From Mycobacterium sp. MS1601 (GTDB lineage: Bacteria; Actinomycetota; Actinomycetes; Mycobacteriales; Mycobacteriaceae): 64,000 nt of DNA. Of the stretch, positions 46,085 through 54,374 are shown piece after piece (the first letter of the stretch is position 1; every line of letters starts with the position of its first letter). The translations under genes were made by a program, and so were the position numbers. Location of the stretch: assembly GCF_001984215.1 (NCBI RefSeq), contig NZ_CP019420.1:1860001-1924000 (forward strand), written 5' to 3'. The notes under the pieces were generated by a model. It had not been told where the DNA came from. It ran no database searches and worked only from the letters and a program-made list of their open reading frames with translations.

Positions 46085-46834
46085 ATGACCTTCCAGAGAG
46101 CATTCGGCGCGTGGTCCAGCCTGGCCGCCGGCGGAACTGCAGACATCTTGGCCGCCTCAGGGCCGGACTGGTTGGTCCTCGACGCCCAACACGGCACCTA
46201 CGACGACGGCGGCGTGCGCGCGGCGTTGGGCACGCTCGGTCACCGCGGCGTTCCCGTCTGGGTACGGGTGTGCGACGACTCCGCATCGGGCATCGGCCGC
46301 GCCCTGGACGCCGGTGCGCACGGGGTGATCGTGCCCATGATCGACACTGCCGCCCAGGCCGAGCGTGCCGCCAAGGCGTGCCGCTACCCGCCGCGTGGAA
46401 CGCGGAGTTTCGGCCCCATCGGGGCCCTGCTGGGCCGACCGACGCCGACGCCGGAAACGGCGAACAGCACCATCACCTGCGCGGTGATGGTGGAGACTCG
46501 GACCGCGGTGACCAACGTCGACGAGATCGCCGCCACACCAGGGGTGGACATGGTGTTCGTCGGCCCGTTCGACCTGGCGATGGCCCACGGGATCACAGTC
46601 GACGAACTGCTGCGCGACGGCATGGTCCTGGAGCGGATCATCACTTCCTGCAACAACAACAACGTCCGCGCCGGGGTGTTCGCCGGCACCGCCGAGCGGT
46701 CTGGGCAGTTGTTCGACCTCGGCTTCACCGACGTCGCGGTGTGCACCGATGCCGGCTTGCTGGCCAGCGGTGCGGCCGCCGAACTGGCCCGTTGGCGCGG
46801 GATCGGCGCCACGGCGGCACGCAGCGGGTACTGA
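46085..46834 (+). CDS. HpcH/HpaI-family aldolase
   Basis: A 249-residue class II (metal-dependent) pyruvate aldolase-type TIM barrel. It opens GAWSSLAAGGTADILAASGPDWLVLDAQHG. The divalent-metal ligands expected for HpaI fit Glu in MVETRTAV (near 141) and Asp in FVGPFDLAMAHG (near 167). The barrel strand GAHGVIVPMIDT and the loop CRYPPRGTRSFGP also match. Family members split 4-hydroxy-2-oxo acids into pyruvate and an aldehyde. It is divergent from the aminotransferase and convergent with a luciferase-like gene. A GGAG lies four bases before the ATG. Confidence 0.88.
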   Translation: MTFQRAFGAWSSLAAGGTADILAASGPDWLVLDAQHGTYDDGGVRAALGTLGHRGVPVWVRVCDDSASGIGRALDAGAHGVIVPMIDTAAQAERAAKACRYPPRGTRSFGPIGALLGRPTPTPETANSTITCAVMVETRTAVTNVDEIAATPGVDMVFVGPFDLAMAHGITVDELLRDGMVLERIITSCNNNNVRAGVFAGTAERSGQLFDLGFTDVAVCTDAGLLASGAAAELARWRGIGATAARSGY

Positions 46835-46839
46835 CCGCC

Positions 46840-47670
46840 TCACCCGGCTCGGGCCCGCAACGTCTGCACATCGGCGCCAGGATCGCCGAACGGATCGCTG
46901 TCGACGATGATCTCGTGCACTCCAGCGACAGCCAGCTCCGGCAGCATCTCAGCCAATTGTCTTGCCTTGCCCGACGATTCGACGATGCGCACCACGATGT
47001 GCAACTGGTCGGGCACCGCGGCCGCAGCCCGCACCGCGGCGATGTCCGCCGCCAGCGCCGCCGGATCCAGCGTGGCCAGTGACTGCTGCCCCAGCCAGCC
47101 GTCACCGAGGCGGCCGGCGCGGCGCAGCGCCGCGGGCGAGTGGCCACCGGGATAGATCGGGATCGAGGCCGCAGGCAACATGAGCAGGTCTCCCGGAGTG
47201 CCTGTCCAGCACTCCCGAAGTCGACGGATTCCGTCGGCGGTGGCTGCTCCCCTTGTCTCGAAAGTGGCTCCAAGAGCGTCGAATTCCTCACGCAACCAGC
47301 CCGCGCCGACGCCGAGGCGCAGACGCCCGGGTGCCAGCGCGGCGATGCCGGCAGTCTGTTTGGCCAACAGCAACGGGTTGCGGATCGGCAACACCAGTAC
47401 CGCGGTGCCCAGCCGGACCGTCGTGGTGACCGCCGCCGCGGCGGCCAGGGTGGTCAGCGCCTCCAGGTACGGGACGTCGGTGCGCCACCGGGCCACACCG
47501 TCACGCTCGAACGGGTAGTGCGAGCCGACGGTACGCGGCAGAACAATGTGGTCACTGACCCACAGCGATTCGAATCCGGCTCGCTCCAAGAGGATTGCCG
47601 CCTCCGGGACCCGGCCCGCGGTGACTGTCTCTGCGGTGTGCGGCAGCTTGGCGCCGATCATGATCGCCAT
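46840..47670 (-). CDS. Luciferase-like (LLM) F420-type oxidoreductase
   Basis: A 276-residue luciferase-like TIM-barrel protein. The N-terminal IGAKLPHT, FESLWVSDHIVLP, TTVRLGTAVLVLPIRNPLLLAKQTAGIAALAPGRLRLGVGAGW and YPGGHSPAALRRAGRLGDGWLG are the standard LLM blocks. The short length and form resemble mycobacterial F420-dependent members, but FMN use is possible. It begins directly at the SDR stop, so it is the last gene of the SDR-SDR-LLM operon. I trim nine upstream residues to MAIMIGAKL. Confidence 0.85.
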   Translation of the reverse strand: MAIMIGAKLPHTAETVTAGRVPEAAILLERAGFESLWVSDHIVLPRTVGSHYPFERDGVARWRTDVPYLEALTTLAAAAAVTTTVRLGTAVLVLPIRNPLLLAKQTAGIAALAPGRLRLGVGAGWLREEFDALGATFETRGAATADGIRRLRECWTGTPGDLLMLPAASIPIYPGGHSPAALRRAGRLGDGWLGQQSLATLDPAALAADIAAVRAAAAVPDQLHIVVRIVESSGKARQLAEMLPELAVAGVHEIIVDSDPFGDPGADVQTLRARAG

Positions 47671-47671
47671 C

Positions 47672-48400
47672 TCAGCCCGCCGCCAGCCAGCCGCCATCCA
47701 CCGGCAAGTAGGCCCCGGTGATGTAGGAGGCCTGATCAGAGGCCAGAAAGGCGACAGCAGAGGCGATCTCGTCCGGCCGTGCCGGGCGAGCCATCGGGAT
47801 ACGGGCCATCATGGCCTCACGCCTGGCCGGGTCACCCAAGGTGCCCGCCGACATCGCGGTGTCGGTGACCCCGGGACCCACCACATTGACGGCCACCCCA
47901 TGCCGGGCCCAGTCCACGGCCAGCGCCTTGGCCAGCGTCAGCACCGATCCCTTGGAGGCGGCATAGGCAGCCTGACCGGGCAGCGCGATCACCGAGTTCA
48001 CCGACCCGATCAGCACGATCCGACCGCCGCCACCCTGGGCCACGAACCTTCGACAGGCCGCTGCCGCGGTGTCGAAGCTGCCGATGACGTTGACGTCCAG
48101 AGACTTCCGCACGGCCGCCGTGGTCAGCTCTTCAGCGGGCCCGCCGATCTCGATGCCCGCGCACGTCACCACCGCGTCGAGGCGACCGAACGCGTCGACG
48201 GCGGCGGCCACAGCGGCCTCCCCCGCGCCCTCGGCGGTGACATCGACAGCCACTGCGGCGCCACCTATCTCATCGGCGACCCTCGCTGCGGCGACACCGT
48301 CGCGGTCGGCGCACACCACCCGGTCCCCGCGGGCGGCCAGCGCACGCGCCACGGCGGCACCGATACCCGCGCCCGCCCCGGTGATCAGACTCACGGTCAT
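47672..48400 (-). CDS. SDR-family oxidoreductase (second of tandem pair)
   Basis: A 242-residue classical SDR: TGAGAGIGAAVARALA cofactor loop, CAGIEIGG in place of NNAG, and SVNSVIALPGQAAYAASKGS with catalytic Ser, Tyr and Lys, ending FLASDQASYITGAYLPVDGGWLAAG. It overlaps the preceding SDR gene by four bases (ATGA). The two SDRs share a nearly identical ending (QASYITG...VDGGWLA) and are probably diverged duplicates with different substrates. Confidence 0.87.
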   Translation of the reverse strand: MTVSLITGAGAGIGAAVARALAARGDRVVCADRDGVAAARVADEIGGAAVAVDVTAEGAGEAAVAAAVDAFGRLDAVVTCAGIEIGGPAEELTTAAVRKSLDVNVIGSFDTAAAACRRFVAQGGGGRIVLIGSVNSVIALPGQAAYAASKGSVLTLAKALAVDWARHGVAVNVVGPGVTDTAMSAGTLGDPARREAMMARIPMARPARPDEIASAVAFLASDQASYITGAYLPVDGGWLAAG

Positions 48401-49152
48401 GCCAGCCACCCCCCGTCGACCACCAGGACCTCGCCGGTGATGTAGGAGGCCTGGTCCGAGGACAGGAACGCAACGGCATCGGCCACTTCGTCGGTGCGCC
48501 CCAGCCGTCCGAGCGGAATTCGGGCGGCGGCCATGGCCGCCAGGCTGTCATCGTCGGCACCCAGGCCCCGCATCAGCGGGGTGTCCATGGTGCCCGGTGC
48601 CACGCCGTTGACCCGGACTCCGGTGGGCCCGAGCTCCCTGGCAGCCGCGGCGGTCATCATCCGGACCGCCGCCTTGGACAGGTCATAGGCGATCATCGGG
48701 GTACTCGATGCGGTGAAACTCGATGTCGAGCAGATCGTCACGATGGCGCCGGCGCCACGAGCGGCCATCACCGCAGCCGATGCTCGCAGCACCGCGTACG
48801 CGCCTCGGACGTTGACGGCCAGGGTGAGGTCCAGGTCCGACATCGGCGCAGTCAGCAGTGGCGTGGATTTCGCCACGCCGGCACTGATCACTGCCGTGCC
48901 CAGCGGACGTTGGGCATCAACTCGAGCCACCAGCTCGGCCACGGCCTCGGCATCGGTCACGTCCAGCGGGACAGCTTCGGCACTGCCTCCGGCCTGGTGC
49001 ACCAGCTCACGGGTCGCGGTAGCACCCTTGCCGTCGCGGTCGGCGATGATGACATGGTCACCGCGGCTGGCCAGACACAGGCAGACCGCTCGACCCAGCC
49101 CGCTTCCACCGCCGGTTACAAGCGCAGCGCGCTCTCCCGAATTGGATTGCAT
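48397..49152 (-). CDS. SDR-family oxidoreductase (first of tandem pair)
   Basis: A 251-residue classical SDR with TGGGSGLGRAVCLCLA, SAGVAKSTPL where NNAG is usual, and STSSFTASSTPMIAYDLSKAAVRMM holding the catalytic Ser, Tyr and Lys. It leads the minus-strand SDR-SDR-LLM operon. I start at MQSNSGERAAL (49152), close to a GCATATGC palindrome; the frame continues upstream for 14 residues into the divergent promoter. Probable role: alcohol/ketone interconversion in the same pathway as the aminotransferase and aldolase. Confidence 0.87.
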   Translation of the reverse strand: MQSNSGERAALVTGGGSGLGRAVCLCLASRGDHVIIADRDGKGATATRELVHQAGGSAEAVPLDVTDAEAVAELVARVDAQRPLGTAVISAGVAKSTPLLTAPMSDLDLTLAVNVRGAYAVLRASAAVMAARGAGAIVTICSTSSFTASSTPMIAYDLSKAAVRMMTAAAARELGPTGVRVNGVAPGTMDTPLMRGLGADDDSLAAMAAARIPLGRLGRTDEVADAVAFLSSDQASYITGEVLVVDGGWLA

Positions 49153-49268
49153 ATGCACATCAAACATCATTTTGACTGCGCATATGTTAAGCATAGTGCC
49201 GCTTGTGACTTATATCCGAAACATTCTCCCGCTACCCTTCCTCACGTTGTAGCGCGAAGGAGCAGTTG
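49153..49268. promoter_or_regulatory. Divergent control region with TATG/CATA palindromes
   Basis: The space between the SDR operon and the LLM operon is AT-rich for this genome. It holds TATG-TTAAG-CATA (49183-49195), while GCATATGC (49149-49156) overlaps the SDR start. The form X4-N5-X4 resembles GCAT-GATAA-ATGC in the aldolase promoter, so one regulator could serve both. Confidence 0.4.
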
Positions 49269-50243
49269 ATGAAATTCGGAGCGGGTCTGTACTGCCTGCA
49301 ATCCACGGCGTCGACGCCACGCCATGCCACCGTGCCGTACCGGGAGCTGCTGGCCGACGCCCGGTTGCTCGACGAACTGGGCTACGAGGGCATGTGGCTC
49401 TCGGAGCACCACTTCTTCTATGACGGCTACTGCCCGGCCCTCTTGCCGGTCGCCGCGGCAGCGCTGGCTGTCACCTCCCGGCTGCGAGTCGGCACGGGCA
49501 TGATGCTGCTGCCGCTTCAGGACGCGCAGCGGGTGGCCCGACTGTCCGCCGACATCGCCGCGCGCTCGGGCGGCCGCCTCGACGTCGGGGTGGGTCTGGG
49601 TTACCGCGATATCGAGTTCGACGGCAAGGGCATGGCCCGCAAGGACCGAGTGGCCCGGCACCGGGCCGGTGTTGCAGCCCTGCAGGAAATCGCGGTACCT
49701 GCGGGCGCCACGCTGTGGAACGGCTCGGCCACGCCGGCGGGAATCGCACGGGCCGGTGCCCGCGGCCACGGCGTGCTGTTCTCCGGAGCCAACCCCATCT
49801 CACTGGTCCGCGAGCTCGCCACCGCACATCGCACGGGCTGGGAAGAGGCGGGCCGCCCCGGTGGCCAACGTCCCAGAGTGGCGGCGCTGCGGAACTTCTG
49901 GCTCACCGACAGCAGCTCCGAACGCGACGCGGTACTGGACTGGCAGCGAGCCAGTTACGTGCTCTACGCCGGCCTGGGATGGAGTGTGGCCCAGCGGGAG
50001 TCCACCGAGGCCATGGACTTCCGCGCCGATGCAGATGCCGCCGTCGCGCAAGCCGTTGCCACCTCCACGGTGGGACCCGCGGGTGCGATCATCGAAGCCC
50101 TGCATGAGGTTTCGGAGGCAGGCGTCGACGATGTGGTGTTGCGGGTGCTCATCGAGGGTGCCCCGCAGGAAGCGGTGCAGCGGATGCTGCGACGGATGGC
50201 CGAGGAGGTCATCCCGGTGATGGACACGGTGGTGGCAGCGTGA
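49269..50243 (+). CDS. Luciferase-like monooxygenase, large partner
   Basis: A 324-residue luciferase-like flavin protein: MKFGAGLYCLQ, LGYEGMWLSEHHFFYDGYCPALLPVAAAALA, TSRLRVGTGMMLLPLQDAQRVARLSADIAARSGGRLDVGVGLGYRDIEFDG. The SEHHF segment is like the flavin-contacting EHHF of bacterial luciferase. The ATG has an AAGGAG site six bases upstream. It overlaps a second LLM-like gene by four bases and is divergent from the SDR operon. It is likely FMNH2- or F420-dependent; substrate unknown. Confidence 0.87.
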   Translation: MKFGAGLYCLQSTASTPRHATVPYRELLADARLLDELGYEGMWLSEHHFFYDGYCPALLPVAAAALAVTSRLRVGTGMMLLPLQDAQRVARLSADIAARSGGRLDVGVGLGYRDIEFDGKGMARKDRVARHRAGVAALQEIAVPAGATLWNGSATPAGIARAGARGHGVLFSGANPISLVRELATAHRTGWEEAGRPGGQRPRVAALRNFWLTDSSSERDAVLDWQRASYVLYAGLGWSVAQRESTEAMDFRADADAAVAQAVATSTVGPAGAIIEALHEVSEAGVDDVVLRVLIEGAPQEAVQRMLRRMAEEVIPVMDTVVAA

Positions 50244-50995
50244 GAATCGGAACCCGTTGGACGGCCATGCCTGCCGTCGACGACATCTGCGCGGCTGAAC
50301 GTTCCGGCGCGTTCGCACTGTGGGCGGACGTGGCTACCAGTGCCATCGCGGCCGCCTCCGAGCTGGCCGCGCTGACCACCGACCCGCGCATCCTTGTGCG
50401 CATCGTCCTGGGCACCGAGCATCCGGTGACGCTGGCCGAAGAGGCCGCGGTGCTCGACCACCTCTCGGCCGGGCGCGTGGTGTGTGTGGTGGACAGTGGT
50501 GCGCTGTCACTGCAGGACGCCATCGAGGACCTGCAACTGCTGCGGGCCTGCTGGTCGGGCCGACCGGTACGCCACCGTGGTCGGCGCTGGCAGGTGCCTG
50601 CGGGCCTGGCTGACGACATGCCCGACAGCGTGGCGGTGACGCCCAGTCCCAGCCAGGTCGAGCTGCCGGTGTGGCTGACCGGAGAACATGCCGCCGGGTT
50701 GGCCGCCGACTTCGGATTGGCTTTGCTGGCAACCGAATACGGAGACGTATCCGCGGTCCCTCAGGTTCAGCCCGGGTGTGTGGAGCTCACCGGCGAGGTG
50801 AACGCCGATCGCGAACTGGTCAGCCGGTGGGCAGCGGCCGGGGCCACCCATCTGCTGGTACGACCACCCGTTGCCGTCGGACCCGACCTGTTCAGCGGTT
50901 ACATCGCGCGCTACCTGCAGCCCGAGGTCGCCATGCCCCACTTCCCGAGAATCATGGCGGAATCCGATCCGCCCGCACGATGGCTTCCGGCATGA
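50240..50995 (+). CDS. Luciferase-like partner protein
   Basis: A 251-residue protein with a reduced luciferase-like fold. It has a RIGTRWTAMP start, VRIVLGTEHPVTLAEEAAVLDHLSAGRVVCVVDSGA in the position of the LLM core, and a weakly conserved C-terminal half. It lacks the SEHHF segment and looks like a catalytically diverged beta-subunit. The overlaps on both sides (ATGA with the Lrp gene, GTGA-type with the large partner) make a stoichiometric heterodimer with the upstream LLM plausible. Confidence 0.75.
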   Translation: MRIGTRWTAMPAVDDICAAERSGAFALWADVATSAIAAASELAALTTDPRILVRIVLGTEHPVTLAEEAAVLDHLSAGRVVCVVDSGALSLQDAIEDLQLLRACWSGRPVRHRGRRWQVPAGLADDMPDSVAVTPSPSQVELPVWLTGEHAAGLAADFGLALLATEYGDVSAVPQVQPGCVELTGEVNADRELVSRWAAAGATHLLVRPPVAVGPDLFSGYIARYLQPEVAMPHFPRIMAESDPPARWLPA

Positions 50996-51582
50996 GTACC
51001 TCCGAGGGCGGCGACAAGCGACGCGGCCCACGCGGCGGCAAGCCGGTCCGTGGCTCCATGGCCGGGCTGTCCGGCGCCATCGAGCGTCAGGGCCCAGCGG
51101 TGCCGCTGGACGACATCGATCGCCAGCTACTACAGCGACTTTCCAAGGATCCACGGATCTCCCAGCGCCAACTCGCCCGCGAGGTCAACATGTCGGGCCC
51201 CGCGGTGGGTGAACGCATCGCACGGTTGGAGCGGCTCGGGGTGATTCGCGGCTACACCGTCTCGATCGACTGGGCAGCACTCGGGTATCCGATGATGGTC
51301 TACATCCCGATGAGCATCGAACCGGGTGCCGACCTGACAACCATTCTCGAGGAGTTGCGTGACATCGACGAACTCGAGGAACTGGTGGTGGTCACCGGCA
51401 CCTTCGACCTGATCGCCCGGTTCCGGCTGCGTGACCACTCGCATCTGCAGACCCTGCTGTTCGAACAGCTCTGGCCCATCTACGGCTTGCAGCGCATCGA
51501 GACCTTCCTGAGCCTGGGCACAGTGCTCGACGGCAGCGTCCTGGAACGGGTGCTGAACGCCGGACCAGCGCCCGAGCAGTGA
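50992..51582 (+). CDS. Lrp/AsnC-family regulator
   Basis: A 196-residue Lrp/AsnC protein. After a basic, glycine-rich N-terminal extension of about 35 residues it has DDIDRQLLQRLSKDPRISQRQLAREVNMSGPAVGERIARLERLGVIRGYTVSID (helix-turn-helix) and a RAM ligand domain (ELEELVVVTGTFDLIARFRLRDHSHLQTLLFEQL). Family members bind amino acids, fitting an operon next to an amino-acid importer. The ATG overlaps the LLM partner stop. The extension is unusual and could contact DNA. Confidence 0.9.
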   Translation: MSTSEGGDKRRGPRGGKPVRGSMAGLSGAIERQGPAVPLDDIDRQLLQRLSKDPRISQRQLAREVNMSGPAVGERIARLERLGVIRGYTVSIDWAALGYPMMVYIPMSIEPGADLTTILEELRDIDELEELVVVTGTFDLIARFRLRDHSHLQTLLFEQLWPIYGLQRIETFLSLGTVLDGSVLERVLNAGPAPEQ

Positions 51583-51602
51583 CGCCCTGGTCCTGTTCGG
51601 TA

Positions 51603-51623
51603 GCCCGGCCGACCTAGCCGGGC
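51603..51623. terminator. Hairpin between Lrp gene and lacI-type gene
   Basis: GCCCGGC (51603-51609) pairs with GCCGGGC (51617-51623) over a seven-base loop. It lies between convergent genes and overlaps the lacI-type stop; it marks the right edge of the accessory region. Confidence 0.5.
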
Positions 51624-52714
51624 GGACCTGCGGTCCGGCCGCGGATCAGTTCGGTGGGCAGCACATCGATCACAGGCAATCCGTCCCGTGGCGGTCTGTG
51701 CAGTAAACCACCTGCGCGCCTGCCCTTTTCGTGACTGGGCTGCGACACCGTGGCCAGGCCGCGTTTGATCGCTTCGGGGATGCCGTCGAAGCCGGTCACA
51801 GTGATCTGCCCGGGCACATAGATGCCTCGAGCGCGCAGATAGTCCATGGCCGAGAGCGCCAGTACGTCGGCGGTGCACATCAGCGCGGTGATACGCGGGT
51901 TGGCCTGTAGCGCCACCTCGGCCGCGCCGCCACCGGAAGCGGGGCCGTGCTCGAAGCTCTCGACGATGGTGAGACCCGACGGATCCAGACCCGCGGCAGC
52001 CATGGCGTCCTGCACGCCGCCGATCCGTTCGCACTGCACGTGAAACCGTTTGTCGGTCAACCGCTCCGGGGCCACGGTGCTGGCAGAGGCATCACCGGTG
52101 CTCGGTTCGCGGCCCAGTCGCATGGTCAACAGTCCCACTTCGCGGTGCCCGAGACCGAAGACGTAATCGGCCATCTCGCGCATGGCGGCCCGGTCGTCGA
52201 TGCACACCAGGGACGTGCCGGGCACGTCCCGCGGCTGGTCCACCAGCACTACCGGCAGTCGCCGGTCCAGCACCGTCTGCAGGTAGGGATCGTCATCCGA
52301 TGCCGAGTAGACCACAAAGCCGTCCACTCCCGCCGACAGCACCGAACCGGCGCCCTCGTCGAGGCTGCGGCTGGGACCCACCGCCACCAGCAGCAGTCCC
52401 TGCCCCACCTCCTCACAGGATTCGGCCAGGCCGGCGACGAAGTTCAGCGCGGCGGGGTCGCTGAAGGAGTAGGTCAGCGGTTCGGTGATGACGAGTCCGA
52501 CCGCACCGGCCTTGCGGGTGCGCAGCGACCGCGCCACCGGATCGGGGCCGGCGTAACCCAACCGCTTGGCGGTGGCGAAGACACGCTCACGCAGATCGGC
52601 CGACAGCTGGTCGGGGCGGTTGTAGGCGTTGGAGATGGTGGTGCGTGACACCTTGAGCTCGGCGGCCAATGAAGCCAGGGTGGCCCGCCTGCGCGGGGCC
52701 GGACTTCTGGACAT
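51614..52714 (-). CDS. LacI-family transcriptional regulator (Rv3575c-like)
   Basis: A 366-residue LacI/GalR regulator with the DNA-binding headpiece RATLASLAAELKVSRTTISNAYNRPDQLSADLRERVFATAKRLGYAGPDPVARSLR and a periplasmic-binding-like effector domain ending PPGLP-type ELIRGRTAGPPG. It is close in size and position to Rv3575c, which lies right after kstR in M. tuberculosis; here 9 kb of other genes intervene. It begins at ATG 52714; the longer open frame above it is antisense to znuB. It follows znuB by 11 bases and may be co-transcribed. Ligand unknown. Confidence 0.88.
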   Translation of the reverse strand: MSRSPAPRRRATLASLAAELKVSRTTISNAYNRPDQLSADLRERVFATAKRLGYAGPDPVARSLRTRKAGAVGLVITEPLTYSFSDPAALNFVAGLAESCEEVGQGLLLVAVGPSRSLDEGAGSVLSAGVDGFVVYSASDDDPYLQTVLDRRLPVVLVDQPRDVPGTSLVCIDDRAAMREMADYVFGLGHREVGLLTMRLGREPSTGDASASTVAPERLTDKRFHVQCERIGGVQDAMAAAGLDPSGLTIVESFEHGPASGGGAAEVALQANPRITALMCTADVLALSAMDYLRARGIYVPGQITVTGFDGIPEAIKRGLATVSQPSHEKGRRAGGLLHRPPRDGLPVIDVLPTELIRGRTAGPPG

Positions 52715-52725
52715 GCTCTGTGACG

Positions 52726-53601
52726 TTAGTTCATGTGCCCCGACGGCTGACTCTTCGCCACGGTGCTGGTGCGTTGCACCACCGACCAGACGACAAACCA
52801 AACCGCGCACACGATCGCGACGATGACGAAGCTGGGCGGCAGATCGAACATCGATGACAGCACCAGCCCAGCCCACACCGCCAACAGGGAAAGGACTGTC
52901 GACACCAGCATCGCCACCACCGGCCTGGCGGTCAGCATGATCGCCGTCGCCGCCGGGGTGACCACCAGCGCGAACAGCAGCAGGGTGCCCACGGCCTGTA
53001 CCGCCATCGTGATCGCCAGACCCAGCAGCGCCATGAAGATCATGGACAGCGCACGCACCGGGACGCCCTTGGCCTCGGCGACCTCGGCGTTGACCGACGC
53101 GAACAGCAGCGGACGGAAGATCGCGGAGATGGTGACGGCCAAGACTGCGACCAGGACCGCGAAGACGATGAGCTGCTCGTGGGTGACCGCGAGCAGGTTG
53201 CCGAACAACACGTTGGTGACGGTGCTGCTGCTCTTGGTGGCCAGCGAGCTGAAGAACAGCCCCAGGCCGGTGGCCGCAGCCAGCACGGTACCGGTGGCGA
53301 TCTCGCGGTCTTCGGCCTTCTTGCCCAGCGCGCCGATCACCAGCGCACCGCCGATGCAGAAGACGCCGAGGCCCACCGTCACCGGCACCCCGAGCAGCAC
53401 AGCGCCGGTGGCTCCGGGAAAGCCGATGTGCGCCAGCGCATGTGCTGCGAAGGCGGTGTTGCGCACGACGATGAAGTAGCCGATGAGACCTGCCGCCAAC
53501 GCCACCAGGGTGCCGCCGATCAGCGCGTTGCGCATGAACGCCGATGTCAGGATGTCCCACCAGTTCTCCTGGTAGCCCAGGGCGACCAGCTCGGTGGCCA
53601 C
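52726..53601 (-). CDS. znuB: Zinc ABC transporter permease ZnuB-type
   Basis: A 291-residue ABC-3 family permease with about eight helices. It contains FIVVRNTAFAAHALAHIGFPGATGAVLLGV and VQAVGTLLLFALVVTPAATAIMLTARPV, the two blocks typical of zinc/manganese importer permeases. It starts with GTG sharing one base with the ATPase stop and forms the importer with znuC and znuA upstream. Regulation is by the Zur-type box before znuA. Confidence 0.92.
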   Translation of the reverse strand: MATELVALGYQENWWDILTSAFMRNALIGGTLVALAAGLIGYFIVVRNTAFAAHALAHIGFPGATGAVLLGVPVTVGLGVFCIGGALVIGALGKKAEDREIATGTVLAAATGLGLFFSSLATKSSSTVTNVLFGNLLAVTHEQLIVFAVLVAVLAVTISAIFRPLLFASVNAEVAEAKGVPVRALSMIFMALLGLAITMAVQAVGTLLLFALVVTPAATAIMLTARPVVAMLVSTVLSLLAVWAGLVLSSMFDLPPSFVIVAIVCAVWFVVWSVVQRTSTVAKSQPSGHMN

Positions 53602-54374
53602 TACACGCTCCTCATGTACAGCTCGCCCTGCGGGGTGTGGACCACCTGGATCGAGGTGCCGTACAGGTGGCTGAGCAGCTGCTCGTCCACCACCTGGTTC
53701 ATCTGGTCGAAGTGGGCGTGGCCGTCGAGCAGGTAGATGGCGCTGTCCAGCACACCGAGCAGCGGGTTCAGGTCGTGTGCCACCACCAGGATGGTGACTC
53801 CGAACTCGTCGCGGATACGGCCCAGCAGCCGCACGATCTCGCGCTGGTTGCGCAGATCGATGGCGGCCAGGGGCTCGTCGAGGATCAGCAGCCGCGGCCG
53901 GCTGACCAGAGCCTCGGCGATGGCCACCCGCTGCCGCTGGCCGCCGGACAGTTCGGAGAGCCTGCGACCGGCGAAGTCGACGGCGCCGACGGCCTCGAGG
54001 GTCTCCGTCACACGATTGCGCTGCTCAGCCGAAGGGGCGGCAAAACCCCACCGGTTGCCGATCAGACCGAGCATCACCGCGTCGGCGGCCCGGATGGCGT
54101 TTCCAGCTGCGGCGGCGTAGTTCTGCGGCACGTAGCCGATCAGATCGGTGGCCTGCCCGGCGGGGCGACCCAGGACCTTGACCGACCCCGATGCCACCCG
54201 CAGCAGCCCGAGCACCACCTGCAGCAGCGTGGTCTTGCCGGAGCCGTTGGAGCCGATGACTGCGGTGATTCCGCCGGCGGGTACGTCGAACGTGCCTTCG
54301 GACCAGATCAGGCGTCCGCCGCGGACCACGCTGACGTCGTCGAAGGACAGCGCAATGTCGGAAGCGTCAGACAC
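53601..54374 (-). CDS. znuC: Zinc ABC transporter ATP-binding protein ZnuC-type
   Basis: A 257-residue ABC ATPase: Walker A GSNGSGKTT, Q-loop YVPQN, signature [16 protein letters not shown], Walker B LLILDEPLAAID and switch VVAHDLNPLL. A C-terminal tail carries GHAHFDQ and HLYGTSIQVVH. I favour the GTG at 54374 (AAGG upstream); an ATG at 54395 is an alternative overlapping more of znuA. It overlaps the binding-protein gene by eight bases, so the three are one operon. Confidence 0.9.
   Translation of the reverse strand: MSDASDIALSFDDVSVVRGGRLIWSEGTFDVPAGGITAVIGSNGSGKTTLLQVVLGLLRVASGSVKVLGRPAGQATDLIGYVPQNYAAAAGNAIRAADAVMLGLIGNRWGFAAPSAEQRNRVTETLEAVGAVDFAGRRLSELSGGQRQRVAIAEALVSRPRLLILDEPLAAIDLRNQREIVRLLGRIRDEFGVTILVVAHDLNPLLGVLDSAIYLLDGHAHFDQMNQVVDEQLLSHLYGTSIQVVHTPQGELYMRSV

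Noticed and set aside
52715..53560. A long upstream extension of the lacI-type gene
   Set aside because: It overlaps znuB in another frame; the DNA-binding headpiece begins normally at 52714.
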